This document shows positions 15,295-25,767 of a stretch of DNA of 51,154 nt, piece by piece. Both the position numbers and the translations under genes were made by a program. The stretch is from Gloeocapsa sp. DLM2.Bin57. Lineage in GTDB: Bacteria; Cyanobacteriota; Cyanobacteriia; Cyanobacteriales; Gloeocapsaceae. The stretch spans positions 1 through 51,154 of the forward strand of contig RECR01000083.1 in the NCBI GenBank assembly GCA_007693955.1, read 5' to 3'. The notes below the pieces were generated by a model, which did not search any database, was not told where the DNA came from, and worked only from the letters and a program-made list of their open reading frames with translations. Positions within the stretch are counted from its first letter, which is position 1. Each line of letters begins with the position of its first letter.

Positions 15295-16923
15295 TTATTC
15301 CCACTCTATAGTTCCAGGTGGTTTAGATGTTATATCATAAACTACTCGGTTGACTCCTTTGACTTCGTTAACGATCCGATTAGAGATTTTTTCTAGTAAA
15401 TCATAGGGAACTCGCGCCCAATCTGCGGTCATTCCATCTTCACTAGTAATTAATCGTAAGACTATGGGATGAGCATAGGTTCTGGTATCACCCATTACAC
15501 CAACACTACGGATAGGTAATAACACAGCAAAAGCTTGCCAAAAGTCGTTATACATTCCCTGTTGATGGATTTCATCTCTCACGACATAATCAGCATCGCG
15601 AAGGATTTTTAATCTTTCAGGAGTCACTTCACCGATGATGCGAATCGCTAAACCAGGTCCGGGAAAAGGATGACGACGGATAATCTCATCAGGTAACCCG
15701 ATCGCTTTACCAACTTTACGGACTTCATCTTTAAACAATTTCCTGAGAGGCTCAACCAATTTAAAGCGTAAGTCTTTAGGTAATCCACCGACGTTGTGAT
15801 GACTTTTAATTTTAACTGCGACTCTTTCTCCCGTTTTAGGATCAACATTACTATCAGCCGATTCGATGACATCGGGGTAGAGAGTTCCTTGGGCTAAATA
15901 ATCAAAAGGTCCTAGACGTCTTGATTCTTCTTCAAAGACTTGAATAAATTCATGTCCAATGCGTTTACGTTTTTCCTCTGGATCAGTCACACCTTTTAGT
16001 TGGGCTAAAAAGCGATCGCGACCATTAATATAGACTACTGGTATATGAAACTTTTGGTCAAATAATTCTACTAATCTTTCTGGTTCACCTTTACGCATGA
16101 AACCTTGATCGATAAACATACAGGTTAATTGGTCACCGATCGCCTCATGAAGGAGAAAAGCGAGGGTAGAGGAATCTACACCACCTGACAAGGCTAATAG
16201 TACTCGTTTATCTCCTACTCTAGCGCGTATTTCCCTAATTGCTTCTTCTACGAAAGCTTCTGTTGTCCAGGTAGGTTCGCAGTTACAGATATGGTAAACA
16301 AAGTTACGAATTAAAGCTATTCCCCCTTGAGAGTGAACTACTTCGGGGTGAAATTGGACACCAAAGAGTTTTTGTTCATGATTAGCGATCGCAGCCCCTG
16401 GGGTATTATCTGTATGGGCTAAAATAGTAAATCCTGGAGGTAATTCTGTACAGGAATCTGCGTGACTCATCCACATTGTTGAGCCATCTTCCACGTTGGT
16501 GAGTAAATCTGTGGGGTCATTAATGTATAATGGTGCTTTACCGTATTCTGCTAATTCTGCTCTTTCTACCTTGCCACCTAATTGTTTTACCATGAGTTGC
16601 ATTCCATAGCAAACTCCTAGAATAGGTATTCCTAGATGCCAAATTTCGCGATCGCATTCTGGGGCATTAGGATCATATACTGAATTAGGACCACCCGAGA
16701 GAATAATTCCTTTAGGATTGAGTTGACGTATTTGCTCTGCGGTGGTACGGTATGAGAGAACTTCTGAATAGACTTGGGTTTCTCTAATTCTTCTAGCGAT
16801 TAATTCAGAATATTGAGAACCAAAGTCGAGAATTACGATCATTTGGCGATTAAGTTGATTGCTTAGGGATACAGTGGCTAAATCTGCTGTATCGCTGCTA
16901 TTGGTTTCGATGTCTGTACTCAC
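15295..16923 (-). CDS. guaA: GMP synthase (glutamine-hydrolysing)
   Basis: GuaA converts XMP to GMP with ATP and glutamine-derived ammonia, in the cytoplasm. The 542-residue protein has the class I amidotransferase domain first (nucleophile elbow GVCYGMQL, triad His-Glu in QFHPEVVHS), then the ATP pyrophosphatase domain with P-loop [13 protein letters not shown], and the C-terminal dimerisation domain ending PPGTIEWE, the invariant end of the family. All key residues are present. It lies 25 bases downstream of cbiD on the same strand. Confidence 0.97.
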   Translation of the reverse strand: MSTDIETNSSDTADLATVSLSNQLNRQMIVILDFGSQYSELIARRIRETQVYSEVLSYRTTAEQIRQLNPKGIILSGGPNSVYDPNAPECDREIWHLGIPILGVCYGMQLMVKQLGGKVERAELAEYGKAPLYINDPTDLLTNVEDGSTMWMSHADSCTELPPGFTILAHTDNTPGAAIANHEQKLFGVQFHPEVVHSQGGIALIRNFVYHICNCEPTWTTEAFVEEAIREIRARVGDKRVLLALSGGVDSSTLAFLLHEAIGDQLTCMFIDQGFMRKGEPERLVELFDQKFHIPVVYINGRDRFLAQLKGVTDPEEKRKRIGHEFIQVFEEESRRLGPFDYLAQGTLYPDVIESADSNVDPKTGERVAVKIKSHHNVGGLPKDLRFKLVEPLRKLFKDEVRKVGKAIGLPDEIIRRHPFPGPGLAIRIIGEVTPERLKILRDADYVVRDEIHQQGMYNDFWQAFAVLLPIRSVGVMGDTRTYAHPIVLRLITSEDGMTADWARVPYDLLEKISNRIVNEVKGVNRVVYDITSKPPGTIEWE

Positions 16924-16948
16924 TCTTTAAATTTATCCTTCCTTTGTT

Positions 16949-18079
16949 CTATTGTACAATTAAATTTGAGATAATTTTTTGTCCTTGGGTACTAGAGATA
17001 ATCACCTGACGTTGACGATCAAAGAGAAGACATCCTACTTTTAGCTGATCGTTGTTACTTTGTTTTTTGATATATGCTTGTGAACGTTCATCGATGCTAG
17101 AAGCGATCGCCTCATAGACTTGATCTACCCAATTACTATTATTTTGAATATCTTCCTGACGTAAATAAGTTAAAGCTTCTTCTGTAGTTTGACTAGCAAA
17201 TACTGTTTTTATTATCCTACTTGGTGGGTCTAAAACTGCTAAATTAGAGGTAAGAATTTCTAGACGACCATCTGCTAAGTCATGGTGTGTATGAAAGATT
17301 CCCCCTGCTAATTTAATTAACTTCCCATGATAACCAAACAGTAACAAAGACTTTAGGGAAGTTAACCCCGCAGCTGCTAACATTGGACCTAACCAGTTAG
17401 CGGTTTTAATCATTTGTTGGGGATTTATACCCATTTTGGCGGCTAAATCCAAGCCATTTTCTCCCACACAAAAAACCAAACTATCAAACTCAGAGGCTTT
17501 TTGCAACAACTCTTGATGATATACTTCTAACTGTGCAGGAGCGCTCAAGGGTTGAGATATACCAGTCGTTCCAAGTAGTGACAATCCTTCAACCACCCCA
17601 AAAGCTTCATTAGAGGTTCTTTCTGCTAACTTACGACCTTCGGGTATAATAATAGTTACCTGAATATATTCAGTAGGAGAGATTAACTGAGAGACTAGAT
17701 TAACCGTCAACAAACGTTGAGCATAACTATATATTGCTGCTTTGTTATCATAATCAACTAGTCTCCCCACTCCCTCTCCACCAACAATAGTAACTGGTGT
17801 CTTAGCTGTGGTTAGTCTTTCTACGATAGCCCAGATAGGAGTATTGCGGGTTAAATCCAGGTTATCACCAGGATCGCTGCGAGTAATGGCTAAAGCTTGA
17901 TAATCATTAAGTTTAGCTGCTTGTTCGATGGGTATAGTTACCTTTTGGGGAGGATCTAATAAATCTATAGTCACCGTCTCGGGTGATGTTTCTAGCAAAC
18001 AACGATAAGCAGCTAAAGCTGCTGCACAAGCAAATACAGGTAGGGTATATCCAGAACGAGGTTGATTAGTAGCTGTCAA
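16949..18079 (-). CDS. cbiD: cobalt-precorrin-5B C1-methyltransferase CbiD
   Basis: CbiD methylates C1 of cobalt-precorrin-5B in the anaerobic route to cobalamin (pseudocobalamin in cyanobacteria). The 376-residue protein starts with RSGYTLPVFACAAALAA, the cyanobacterial form of the usual RTGTCAA-type start, and contains LTRNTPIWAIVERL, VGGEGVGRLVDY and VEGLSLLGTTGISQPLS. It is divergent from moaA with a 52-base gap, and precedes guaA, with which it may be co-transcribed. No cobalamin riboswitch fits in the short upstream gap. Confidence 0.92.
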   Translation of the reverse strand: MTATNQPRSGYTLPVFACAAALAAYRCLLETSPETVTIDLLDPPQKVTIPIEQAAKLNDYQALAITRSDPGDNLDLTRNTPIWAIVERLTTAKTPVTIVGGEGVGRLVDYDNKAAIYSYAQRLLTVNLVSQLISPTEYIQVTIIIPEGRKLAERTSNEAFGVVEGLSLLGTTGISQPLSAPAQLEVYHQELLQKASEFDSLVFCVGENGLDLAAKMGINPQQMIKTANWLGPMLAAAGLTSLKSLLLFGYHGKLIKLAGGIFHTHHDLADGRLEILTSNLAVLDPPSRIIKTVFASQTTEEALTYLRQEDIQNNSNWVDQVYEAIASSIDERSQAYIKKQSNNDQLKVGCLLFDRQRQVIISSTQGQKIISNLIVQ

Positions 18080-18131
18080 TTTTAGTTAATTATATGTATC
18101 CTAAAGAATAAAGTTAGCACGAGAAGCGATA

Positions 18132-19121
18132 GTGAATATAGTTGATTACCTCCGTATCAGTTTAATTGACCGTTGTAACTTTCAATGTCAGTACTGTATG
18201 CCTGAAGGAGCAGAACTTGATTATATTTTAAAACAAAACCTGCTAACTAAAGGAGAAATTTTAACCCTTCTCCAAGAAGTATTTATCCCCCTAGGATTTC
18301 AGAAATTTCGTCTCACAGGTGGTGAACCCCTTTTACGTCCTGATGTGGTAGAAATTGTTAGAGAGATTGCTACTCTCCCTGCAACAGAAGACTTAGCCAT
18401 CACTACTAATGGCTTTCTATTGCCATCTCTAGCCCAACCACTCTACGACGCGGGTTTACGAAGGATTAATATTAGTATAGATTCCCTTGACCCTGATAAT
18501 TTTGCTCGCATTATTGGTAAAAAAGGGCGTCAACATTGGCAACAAACCTGGAAAGGTATCCAAACCGCTTACCAAGTAGGTTTTAACCCTCTTAAACTCA
18601 ATGTAGTAGTGATTCCTGGGGTTAATGACCAAGAAATCCTGGATTTAGCGGCTTTAACCATTAATCAAGCGTGGCACGTACGTTTTATCGAATTTATGCC
18701 CATTGGTAATCAAGACTTATTTCAACAACAAGCTTGGATTCCTTCAGCCCAATTACGAGAACAAATTCGTCAACGTTGGGGGTTAATCGAGTCGCAAATC
18801 ACGGGTAATGGTCCTGCTGATGTGTTTAAAATACCTAAAGCGATGGGTACTCTTGGTTTTATCAGTCAGATGTCAGAATGTTTCTGCGATCGCTGTAACC
18901 GTATGCGTCTCTCGGCTGATGGTTGGTTACGTCCTTGTCTGCTTAATGAAACTGGACAAATTAACCTTAAAACCGCTTTACGTGAAGGAGTAGAATTAAC
19001 TCAGATCAGAAAACAGGTGGCGCAATTATTAGCTATTAAACCAGAAATTAACTATAAAAACAGAGACTCAGGTACTCAAGGAGAAACCTATTCTCGGACT
19101 ATGTCCCAAATTGGCGGTTAA
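18132..19121 (+). CDS. moaA: GTP 3',8-cyclase MoaA
   Basis: MoaA is the radical SAM enzyme that starts molybdenum cofactor synthesis by cyclising GTP. The SAM cluster motif is C15, C19 and C22 (CNFQCQYC). The second cluster lies in [20 protein letters not shown]. The C-terminus ends in GG, as needed for the catalytic tail. The start is a GTG, supported by family alignment since residue 3 onward reads [14 protein letters not shown]. The last 4 bases overlap the end of the convergent dndB gene. Confidence 0.95.
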   Translation: MNIVDYLRISLIDRCNFQCQYCMPEGAELDYILKQNLLTKGEILTLLQEVFIPLGFQKFRLTGGEPLLRPDVVEIVREIATLPATEDLAITTNGFLLPSLAQPLYDAGLRRINISIDSLDPDNFARIIGKKGRQHWQQTWKGIQTAYQVGFNPLKLNVVVIPGVNDQEILDLAALTINQAWHVRFIEFMPIGNQDLFQQQAWIPSAQLREQIRQRWGLIESQITGNGPADVFKIPKAMGTLGFISQMSECFCDRCNRMRLSADGWLRPCLLNETGQINLKTALREGVELTQIRKQVAQLLAIKPEINYKNRDSGTQGETYSRTMSQIGG

Positions 19122-20269
19122 AGCCATTCTAACTCTCTTTGGACTAAATTTATAGCTAATCTTATTGCTCCAGAACCTATAATCATCTTATATTTCTTAG
19201 TAGAATTAGTCGCATTTGTATCTAGCATAACTATATTACCATGCCACAGATTATTATCTCTTGTCCACTTAATCTTAGTCAATTGTTCAACCTTGGTTAA
19301 ATCAAAAACATGACTACTTCTATTATAAGTTAAATAGAGTAACCTTCCTAAAACTTCTAAGCCAACACTTGTACCTAAGATACAATTATCTCTGAAGTGA
19401 TAAACATCTTCTACGGTTAAATCATTAATATTATTGTTAAAAATATAACTAGTTTCCGCACATTGATTAAAAAATAAACTCAAACAATCTATTAATAATT
19501 TAGCGGAATTTTCTACCGAAAAACTTTTTAAATCATCATCTGCATTATTAGTAAAAGTCAAACTGATAAATCTCACCAGGTTATTAGTGGTATAAATTAG
19601 CTTTTTCTTAGCTGAAGCAGAAGCCTTGATTTTTTCGGTTTTATCCTGAAACATAGGGAATTGGTCGATGAGAATTTTACTGATTCCAACTCTTCCTTCA
19701 AATTCACCAAATGATAATAATAAAGACTTATCTAAAGCCTTAGTTAAAGCCATATCGCGGAAATCTGTTTGACATTGTCTAAAATCTTTCTCCAGAACTA
19801 TAGTAATCGGAAAGTCGTTATTACCAATTAATTCTGCTTGGGGACCTTCGATTAGTTCATGAATAGCTCTTTTTCTATGCTGACCATCGGTAATATCTAG
19901 TTTAACGCTTCTAGGGATAATAACCAAACAAAAACCACGACCTAAATTAATAATCTCGATTTTCTCAGGATCAACATTAGCGGTTAATGTTCCTACTAAC
20001 CAAGGTTGATCATTTTCCACTCTACCAAGAATATACTCCTTAATTTCCTCGGCGTGACCTTTTACTTCTGGTCGATTTTTCCCCGAGTCAGGATCATTGT
20101 TAGTAGAGGGTTTCGCTTGTAAAAGCGTTGGTAATTCATGGGCTGGTACGTTTATTTGTAACATAGTGCGCTTGCCTTGCTCAAAAATTAAGCCTGGATA
20201 ACACTTGTCCCTGTAATATTTGTTAAAATATGTTTGCAGAAAGTTGGCTAGTTCTTGATTTTCACTCAT
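19118..20269 (-). CDS. dndB: DNA phosphorothioation protein DndB (DGQHR domain)
   Basis: DndB regulates DNA phosphorothioation and in Streptomyces represses the dnd operon. The 383-residue protein has the family's DGQHR motif at 128-132 (within [16 protein letters not shown]) and the later conserved helices around [19 protein letters not shown]. It is transcribed away from dndC, with only 45 bases between starts and an inverted repeat in that gap. Its 3' end overlaps moaA tail to tail, suggesting the cassette was dropped in tightly beside moaA. Some DGQHR proteins lie outside dnd systems, but the neighbours make this one clear. Confidence 0.92.
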   Translation of the reverse strand: MSENQELANFLQTYFNKYYRDKCYPGLIFEQGKRTMLQINVPAHELPTLLQAKPSTNNDPDSGKNRPEVKGHAEEIKEYILGRVENDQPWLVGTLTANVDPEKIEIINLGRGFCLVIIPRSVKLDITDGQHRKRAIHELIEGPQAELIGNNDFPITIVLEKDFRQCQTDFRDMALTKALDKSLLLSFGEFEGRVGISKILIDQFPMFQDKTEKIKASASAKKKLIYTTNNLVRFISLTFTNNADDDLKSFSVENSAKLLIDCLSLFFNQCAETSYIFNNNINDLTVEDVYHFRDNCILGTSVGLEVLGRLLYLTYNRSSHVFDLTKVEQLTKIKWTRDNNLWHGNIVMLDTNATNSTKKYKMIIGSGAIRLAINLVQRELEWL

Positions 20270-20286
20270 AATTAGGTTAAAAGTAG

Positions 20287-20305
20287 TTATAAGTTAAGTA
20301 TAACA
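20287..20305. promoter_or_regulatory. inverted repeat in the dndB-dndC divergent gap, candidate operator
   Basis: GTTATA (20287-20292) and TATAAC (20300-20305) form a perfect 6-bp inverted repeat with a 7-base centre. It is the only clear symmetry in the 45-base gap and overlaps possible -10 boxes on both strands (TATAAG on plus, TATACT on minus). DndB self-regulation is known elsewhere; binding here is inference. Confidence 0.35.
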
Positions 20306-20314
20306 GATTGAAAC

Positions 20315-21856
20315 ATGACTAATTCACAAATACCTCTATTTCCTCCAAGGACTACTGCTGAGTTAGTAGATGATATCGCTAGTCTAAGTCAAGAAATACA
20401 GGATTTATACTGTTTAGACGATATACCCTGGGTAGTTGGCTATAGTGGGGGTAAAGACAGTACAGCAGTCTTGCAATTAGTCTGGAATGCGATCGCCTCT
20501 CTGCCACCAGAGAAACGACATAAAACTATTTATGTAATTACTACAGATACTAGGGTAGAAAATCCTATCGTTTCTCTTTGGGTTAGTAAATCCTTAGAAA
20601 TAATGAAGTTAGCAGCCCAAGAGCAGCAAATGCCCATTGAACCCCATTTATTACAACCTTCAGTAAAAGATAGTTTTTGGGTATGTTTAATTGGTAAAGG
20701 TTATCCCTCACCAAGAACAGGATTTCGTTGGTGTACTGATCGTCTGAAAATTCAACCAGTTAATCATTTTATCCGTCAAATGGTGAGAAAACATGGGGAA
20801 ACTATCATTATTTTGGGCATTCGCAAAGCTGAGAGTATAACTCGATCAGCTAATATGAAAAAACATGAAGCGGGGAGATTAAGAAATCATCTTAGCCCTA
20901 ACGATCGCTTACCTAATTCTTTAATTTATTCTCCTATAGAAGACTGGCGAACCGAGGAAGTCTGGTTATATTTAATGCAGTGGCCAAATCCCTGGGGTAA
21001 TGATAATAAAAACTTATTTAGTATGTATAAAAATGCGAGTGCAGACAACGAATGTCCCCTTGTAATTGATAACTCGACACCTAGTTGTGGTGATTCTCGT
21101 TTTGGTTGTTGGGTTTGTACTATAGTAAGTCAAGATAAATCCATGGAAGCAATGATCCAAAACGATGTAGAAAAAGAATGGTTACAACCACTTTTAGATA
21201 TTCGTAATGAATTAGATGTACAAGACGATCGCGATAAACGAGACTTTCGTCGTATCCATGGTAACGTAGCCTTATTTGAAAGAAATATCTCTGGTAATAT
21301 TAGTGTTGAACCAATACCAGGACCATATACCAAAGAATCAAGGGAATATTGGTTAAGAAAACTTCTGCAAGCCCAAATAGAAATACGCAAGAATGCACCA
21401 GAAGATATGGGAGAAATAACCCTAATCAGCGAAGGAGAATTAAGAGAGATTAGGAGAATCTGGTTAGAAGAAAAACACGAATTTGAGGATAGTTTACCTC
21501 GCATTTATCAAGAAGTAACAGGAGCAGAATTTCAAGACGATAACCTCAGTAGAGTTAATATCCTTTTAGGTGGGGATGAATGGGATTTACTTCAAGATAT
21601 CTGTCAAGAAGATCAAATGCACCTAGAATTAATGGCAAAATTATTAGATACAGAACGTCAATACTATACCAAATCAAGAAGGGTAGGGATTTATGATACC
21701 CTAGAGAAGTGTTTTGCAACTAGTTCACGCGATCGCACCTCAGCTATTGAAAGAGCACATCTTAGCCGAAACCTACAAAACGCTGTAGCAGAAGCAGACG
21801 TAGATACAGTCAAACAACTTACCTGGGGAACATTAAAATTCCCTAATCAATCCTAA
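20315..21856 (+). CDS. dndC: DNA phosphorothioation sulfurtransferase DndC
   Basis: DndC is a PAPS-reductase-like ATP pyrophosphatase with a [4Fe-4S] cluster that activates the DNA backbone for sulfur insertion. The 513-residue product has the P-loop SGGKDST at 44-50, then GFRWCTDRLKIQPVNHFIR, and the cysteine cluster TPSCGDSRFGCWVCTIV. The C-terminal third is helical and dnd-specific. It is the first gene of dndC-dndD, with 2 bases between the stop codon and the dndD start. All catalytic elements seem intact. Confidence 0.95.
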   Translation: MTNSQIPLFPPRTTAELVDDIASLSQEIQDLYCLDDIPWVVGYSGGKDSTAVLQLVWNAIASLPPEKRHKTIYVITTDTRVENPIVSLWVSKSLEIMKLAAQEQQMPIEPHLLQPSVKDSFWVCLIGKGYPSPRTGFRWCTDRLKIQPVNHFIRQMVRKHGETIIILGIRKAESITRSANMKKHEAGRLRNHLSPNDRLPNSLIYSPIEDWRTEEVWLYLMQWPNPWGNDNKNLFSMYKNASADNECPLVIDNSTPSCGDSRFGCWVCTIVSQDKSMEAMIQNDVEKEWLQPLLDIRNELDVQDDRDKRDFRRIHGNVALFERNISGNISVEPIPGPYTKESREYWLRKLLQAQIEIRKNAPEDMGEITLISEGELREIRRIWLEEKHEFEDSLPRIYQEVTGAEFQDDNLSRVNILLGGDEWDLLQDICQEDQMHLELMAKLLDTERQYYTKSRRVGIYDTLEKCFATSSRDRTSAIERAHLSRNLQNAVAEADVDTVKQLTWGTLKFPNQS

Positions 21857-21858
21857 AC

Positions 21859-23832
21859 ATGATTTTTCGCGAACTAGTTTTAGAAAACTTTGGACCATAT
21901 CGAGGACGTCACGTTATCGATTTAAGCATAGAATCTAATCGTCCCATTATTTTATTGGGGGGGATGAATGGGGGAGGTAAAACAACCCTCATGGATGCGA
22001 TTCGTTTAGCTTTATATGGACAACGAGCACAATGTTCCACTCGTGGTAACCTTAGTTATAGCGATTTTCTCAGTCAATGTGTACATTCCCAAATAGCTAT
22101 GGGAGAAGGAACTAGGTTAGAATTAGCCCTAGAACATGTACGTCATGACCAATGGGTAGATCTTAGGATAGTTAGAAGTTGGACAAAACCCCCCAAAGAT
22201 GGTAAAGATCAATTAGGTATCCTAGAAAATGATTGGCCCGATACAGCTTTAGCTAATACCTGGGATGAGTATATTGAGAATATCCTACCCATTGGTATCT
22301 CTAATCTATTTTTATTTGATGGAGAACAAGTTAAGGAATTAGCCGAATTAGAATCACCACCAGAAACCGTAATTAACGCTATCTCCACTCTGTTAGGTTT
22401 AGAATTAGTGGAACGTCTCGATACAGATTTAGACGTGTTAGCTAATCGTAAACGTAAAGCTTTAGCTAGTAAAACTCAGTTAGCTACTTTAGAAGCGATC
22501 GAAGGGAAGTTACAACAACAGCAAGAAACTGCTACTAAAACTAAAGAAGAGTTAGTCTCCCTAGAAAATCAACTTCTCAAAGCACAACAAAAACATCGTG
22601 ACACCGATACAGACTTTAGAATTGAAGGTGGAAAAATAGCCGCCGAAAAAAGTAAATTAGAAACTGAACTTAGGAATATCTCTCTGTCTCGGGATAATCA
22701 TCGTGATCAGTTACGTCAGTTAAGTCAGGAGTACCTACCTCTAAGCTTGATTTTACCACTACTGCAACAAGCTAAAACTCAAGCTCAAATAGAGTTAGAA
22801 TATCAAGAAGCGAAAATAACCCGAGATGTATTAGGGAAAAGAGATGAGAAGTTATTAAATTATTTAGCTCAACTGGAGTTAACAGAAGAGATAATTAGTA
22901 AAGTTAAGGAGTTTCTCACTACAGAAAATCAACATCTAACCGAGAAAATCACTAATCATCCTACTCCCTGGTTGGGTTTGGATACAGAAGGGTTAAAAGC
23001 TTTAGAAAATACGCTCGAGAATCAGTTACCCCAACAGATGGAGTTAGCAACAATAACTCTCACCACCTTGACAGAATTAGACAAACAAATCGAAAGTTAT
23101 GAGAGACGTTTAGCTGTAGCTGCTTCTCCTGAAGCTTATGAAAAGTTAGCAGCAGCTGTACAACAAGCCCAACAAGAGTTATTATCAGCTCAAAGTGCTT
23201 ATGATTTGGGTAAACGTCGTTGGGAAGAAACCTTAAAAGCGATCGCTTCTACTAAAAAAGAGTTAGAACAATATACCGAACAAAGTTTACAGTATCAGGA
23301 TAATGAGCATATTATTCAATCTATCACTAAGGTTAAAAAAACTTTACAATTATTTCGCGAACGTCTCACCCTGAAAAAACTCAATAAATTAGAAACAGAA
23401 GTAACCGACTGTTTTCGTTATCTTCTCCATAAATCGGATTTAGTCTATCGTGTCTCTATTGATACCCAAAACTTCTCCCTGACTCTCTACGATTACCAAG
23501 GAAAATTAGTACCCAAACACCGACTCTCCGCGGGAGAAAAACAAATGTTAGCGATCGCCTTTTTATGGGGTTTAGCTCGTGTATCAGGACGTAGTTTACC
23601 TATAGCTATAGATACTCCTCTTGGTAGGTTAGACTCCTCCCATCGTTATAATCTAATTGAACGTTATTTCCCCTCTGCTTCTCATCAAGTAATTCTCCTT
23701 TCTACTGATACCGAGATAGCACAAACAGAAGTTAAAATACTACGAAAAAATCAGGCGATCGCCCGTGAATATCTACTTAAATACGACTCTAGTCAACGTC
23801 AAACCGCTGTTAAACCAGGTTATTTCTGGTGA
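21859..23832 (+). CDS. dndD: DNA phosphorothioation ATPase DndD (SMC-like)
   Basis: DndD is an SMC/RecN-like ATPase thought to open or nick DNA for the sulfur-modification complex. The 657-residue protein has Walker A in LLGGMNGGGKTT (about 32-43), a long central coiled coil (about 200-520), the ABC signature LSAGEKQ near 556 and Walker B LPIAIDTPLGRLDSS near 580. It ends 140 bases before flv3. That gap has no open frame that could be dndE, whose product normally completes the complex. Confidence 0.95.
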   Translation: MIFRELVLENFGPYRGRHVIDLSIESNRPIILLGGMNGGGKTTLMDAIRLALYGQRAQCSTRGNLSYSDFLSQCVHSQIAMGEGTRLELALEHVRHDQWVDLRIVRSWTKPPKDGKDQLGILENDWPDTALANTWDEYIENILPIGISNLFLFDGEQVKELAELESPPETVINAISTLLGLELVERLDTDLDVLANRKRKALASKTQLATLEAIEGKLQQQQETATKTKEELVSLENQLLKAQQKHRDTDTDFRIEGGKIAAEKSKLETELRNISLSRDNHRDQLRQLSQEYLPLSLILPLLQQAKTQAQIELEYQEAKITRDVLGKRDEKLLNYLAQLELTEEIISKVKEFLTTENQHLTEKITNHPTPWLGLDTEGLKALENTLENQLPQQMELATITLTTLTELDKQIESYERRLAVAASPEAYEKLAAAVQQAQQELLSAQSAYDLGKRRWEETLKAIASTKKELEQYTEQSLQYQDNEHIIQSITKVKKTLQLFRERLTLKKLNKLETEVTDCFRYLLHKSDLVYRVSIDTQNFSLTLYDYQGKLVPKHRLSAGEKQMLAIAFLWGLARVSGRSLPIAIDTPLGRLDSSHRYNLIERYFPSASHQVILLSTDTEIAQTEVKILRKNQAIAREYLLKYDSSQRQTAVKPGYFW

Positions 23833-23974
23833 TTGACACTCCCCCTACTCCCCCTCTCCGAAGTCTCCCTTCTGTTATATTTTTAGCTTTCTTTCAATCC
23901 ATTTCAGATTAATCTTTGCCTATCTTGCTATAATGAATAAAAATTTAACAAAACTTTAAAAAAGGGGGGAAGAG

Positions 23975-25693
23975 ATGGTTAGTACACCCACAAAAAGATT
24001 AACTATGCAAACAAGTAGTCTAGTCCAAGATACAACAGCCATACGTTCCCTAGATTGGGATCGCGATCGCTTTGATATCGAATTCGGTCTCCAAAATGGC
24101 ACTACCTATAACTCCTATATCATCAAAGGAGAAAAAACTGCTCTTATCGATACATCTCATGCTAAATTTCGCAATCTTTATCTAGATAACCTTAAGCAAC
24201 TAATTGATCCAAGTACCATAGATTATTTAATTATCAGTCATACAGAGCCAGATCATAGCGGTTTAGTTAAAGATATTTTACAACTTGCTCCCGAAGTAAC
24301 CGTAATTGGGTCAAAAGTAGCCTTACAATTTTTAGATAACTTTCTTCATCAACCCTTTAAACGTCGTCAGGTAAAAAATGGGGACCAATTAGACTTAGGT
24401 AATGGTCATGTTTTAGAGTTTGTCAATGCACCAAATCTCCATTGGCCCGATACTATCTTAACCTATGATCACCTCACTCAGACAATTTTTACCTGTGATG
24501 TTTTTGGGATGCACTATTGTAGTGATGCTCTCTTCGATGAGAAATTAAGCAATATAGCCCCAGATTACCGCTTCTATTATGAATGCTTAATGGGTCCTAA
24601 CGCTCGTTCCGTAATAGGCGCTATGAAGCGTATGCAGCCCTTAGGAGAGATAAATTTAGTAGCTAATGGTCATGGACCTTTACTCAAGTATAATATTCAA
24701 GAGTTACTGCAAAATTATTGGGATTGGAGTCAACAAGTCGCTAAAGCAGAAAAAACTGTAGCTTTATTCTACCTCTCAGACTACGGTTACAGCGATCGCC
24801 TCTCTCAAGCTATCGCCAAAGGAATCAACAAAACCGAAGTAGCGGTAGAAATGGTAGATCTCAAAACCGCAGATCCCCAAGAAGTACAAGAGTTAGTTAA
24901 AGAATCACAAGCAATCGTACTAGGAATGCCTTCTCTTTCAGGTAACAACCTCTCAGAAACCACCACCAACTTAGGAACGATTTTAGCAGCAGCGCACCCA
25001 CCCCAATTAATTGGTCTCTATGAGTCCTACGGCGGTGATGACGAGCCAATTGACCCACTTTTGACTAAATTAATCGAAACAGGGCTACAACAAGCCTTTA
25101 AACCGATAAAAGTGAAAAATACTCCCGATGAAGCCCTCTATCAACTCTGTGAAGAAGCGGGCACAGATTTAGGTCAAGCTTTAACCCAACAAGAGTTAAT
25201 TAAACAACGTAAATCCCTAGATAATGAATTGAGTAAAGCCATTGGGCGCATTAGTGGAGGCTTATATATTATAACCGCCCAAAAAGGTGATAGCCGTAGT
25301 GCGATGTTGGCTTCTTGGGTATCTCAAGCTAGTTTTGACCCACCAGGTTTAAGTATAGCTGTCGCTAAAGATAGAGCAATAGAATCTCTGATGCAAGTAG
25401 GCGATCGCTTTGTCTTAAATATCCTCGAAGAAGGTAATTATCAAAACTTGATGAAACACTTCCTCAAACGCTTCCCCCCCGGTGCGGATAGATTCGCAGG
25501 AGTTAACACCCAAACCGCTAGTAATGGTTCACCAATTCTCACCGACGCTTTAGCCTACTTAGAATGCGTTGTGAGTAGTAGAATGGAAACTAGCGATCAC
25601 TGGATAGTTTATAGTGAAGTTAGCCAAGGAAGAGTATCTAAAGCGGAAGGATTGACCGCTGTTCATCATCGCAAAGTAGGTAATTATTACTAA
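23975..25693 (+). CDS. flv3: flavodiiron protein, Flv3 type
   Basis: Flv3 works, usually with Flv1, in light-dependent reduction of O2 to water downstream of photosystem I. Three domains are visible. A diiron beta-lactamase-like domain holds the canonical ligands H89, E91 and D93 in HTEPDHSG. A flavodoxin domain starts near 260 (TVALFYLSDYGYSDRLSQ). A C-terminal flavin-reductase domain (from about 415, GRISGGLYIITAQKGDSRSA) marks the cyanobacterial class C. The full canonical ligand set and the SLDWDRDRFDIEFGLQNG opening favour Flv3 over Flv1. A TATAAT lies at 23929-23934 and a strong ribosome site (GGGGGGAAG) precedes the ATG. No flv1 is in the window. Confidence 0.92.
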   Translation: MVSTPTKRLTMQTSSLVQDTTAIRSLDWDRDRFDIEFGLQNGTTYNSYIIKGEKTALIDTSHAKFRNLYLDNLKQLIDPSTIDYLIISHTEPDHSGLVKDILQLAPEVTVIGSKVALQFLDNFLHQPFKRRQVKNGDQLDLGNGHVLEFVNAPNLHWPDTILTYDHLTQTIFTCDVFGMHYCSDALFDEKLSNIAPDYRFYYECLMGPNARSVIGAMKRMQPLGEINLVANGHGPLLKYNIQELLQNYWDWSQQVAKAEKTVALFYLSDYGYSDRLSQAIAKGINKTEVAVEMVDLKTADPQEVQELVKESQAIVLGMPSLSGNNLSETTTNLGTILAAAHPPQLIGLYESYGGDDEPIDPLLTKLIETGLQQAFKPIKVKNTPDEALYQLCEEAGTDLGQALTQQELIKQRKSLDNELSKAIGRISGGLYIITAQKGDSRSAMLASWVSQASFDPPGLSIAVAKDRAIESLMQVGDRFVLNILEEGNYQNLMKHFLKRFPPGADRFAGVNTQTASNGSPILTDALAYLECVVSSRMETSDHWIVYSEVSQGRVSKAEGLTAVHHRKVGNYY

Positions 25694-25767
25694 GTTATCC
25701 AAGTTGGAATAGGCTTAAAATATTTAGGTCTATTTCCATTTCAACCAATCGTTAATTAAAACTAATT

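Noticed and set aside
23833-23974. Possible short dndE between dndD and flv3
   Set aside because: The 142 bases contain stops in all frames and a promoter-like stretch; a DndE of about 110 residues does not fit.
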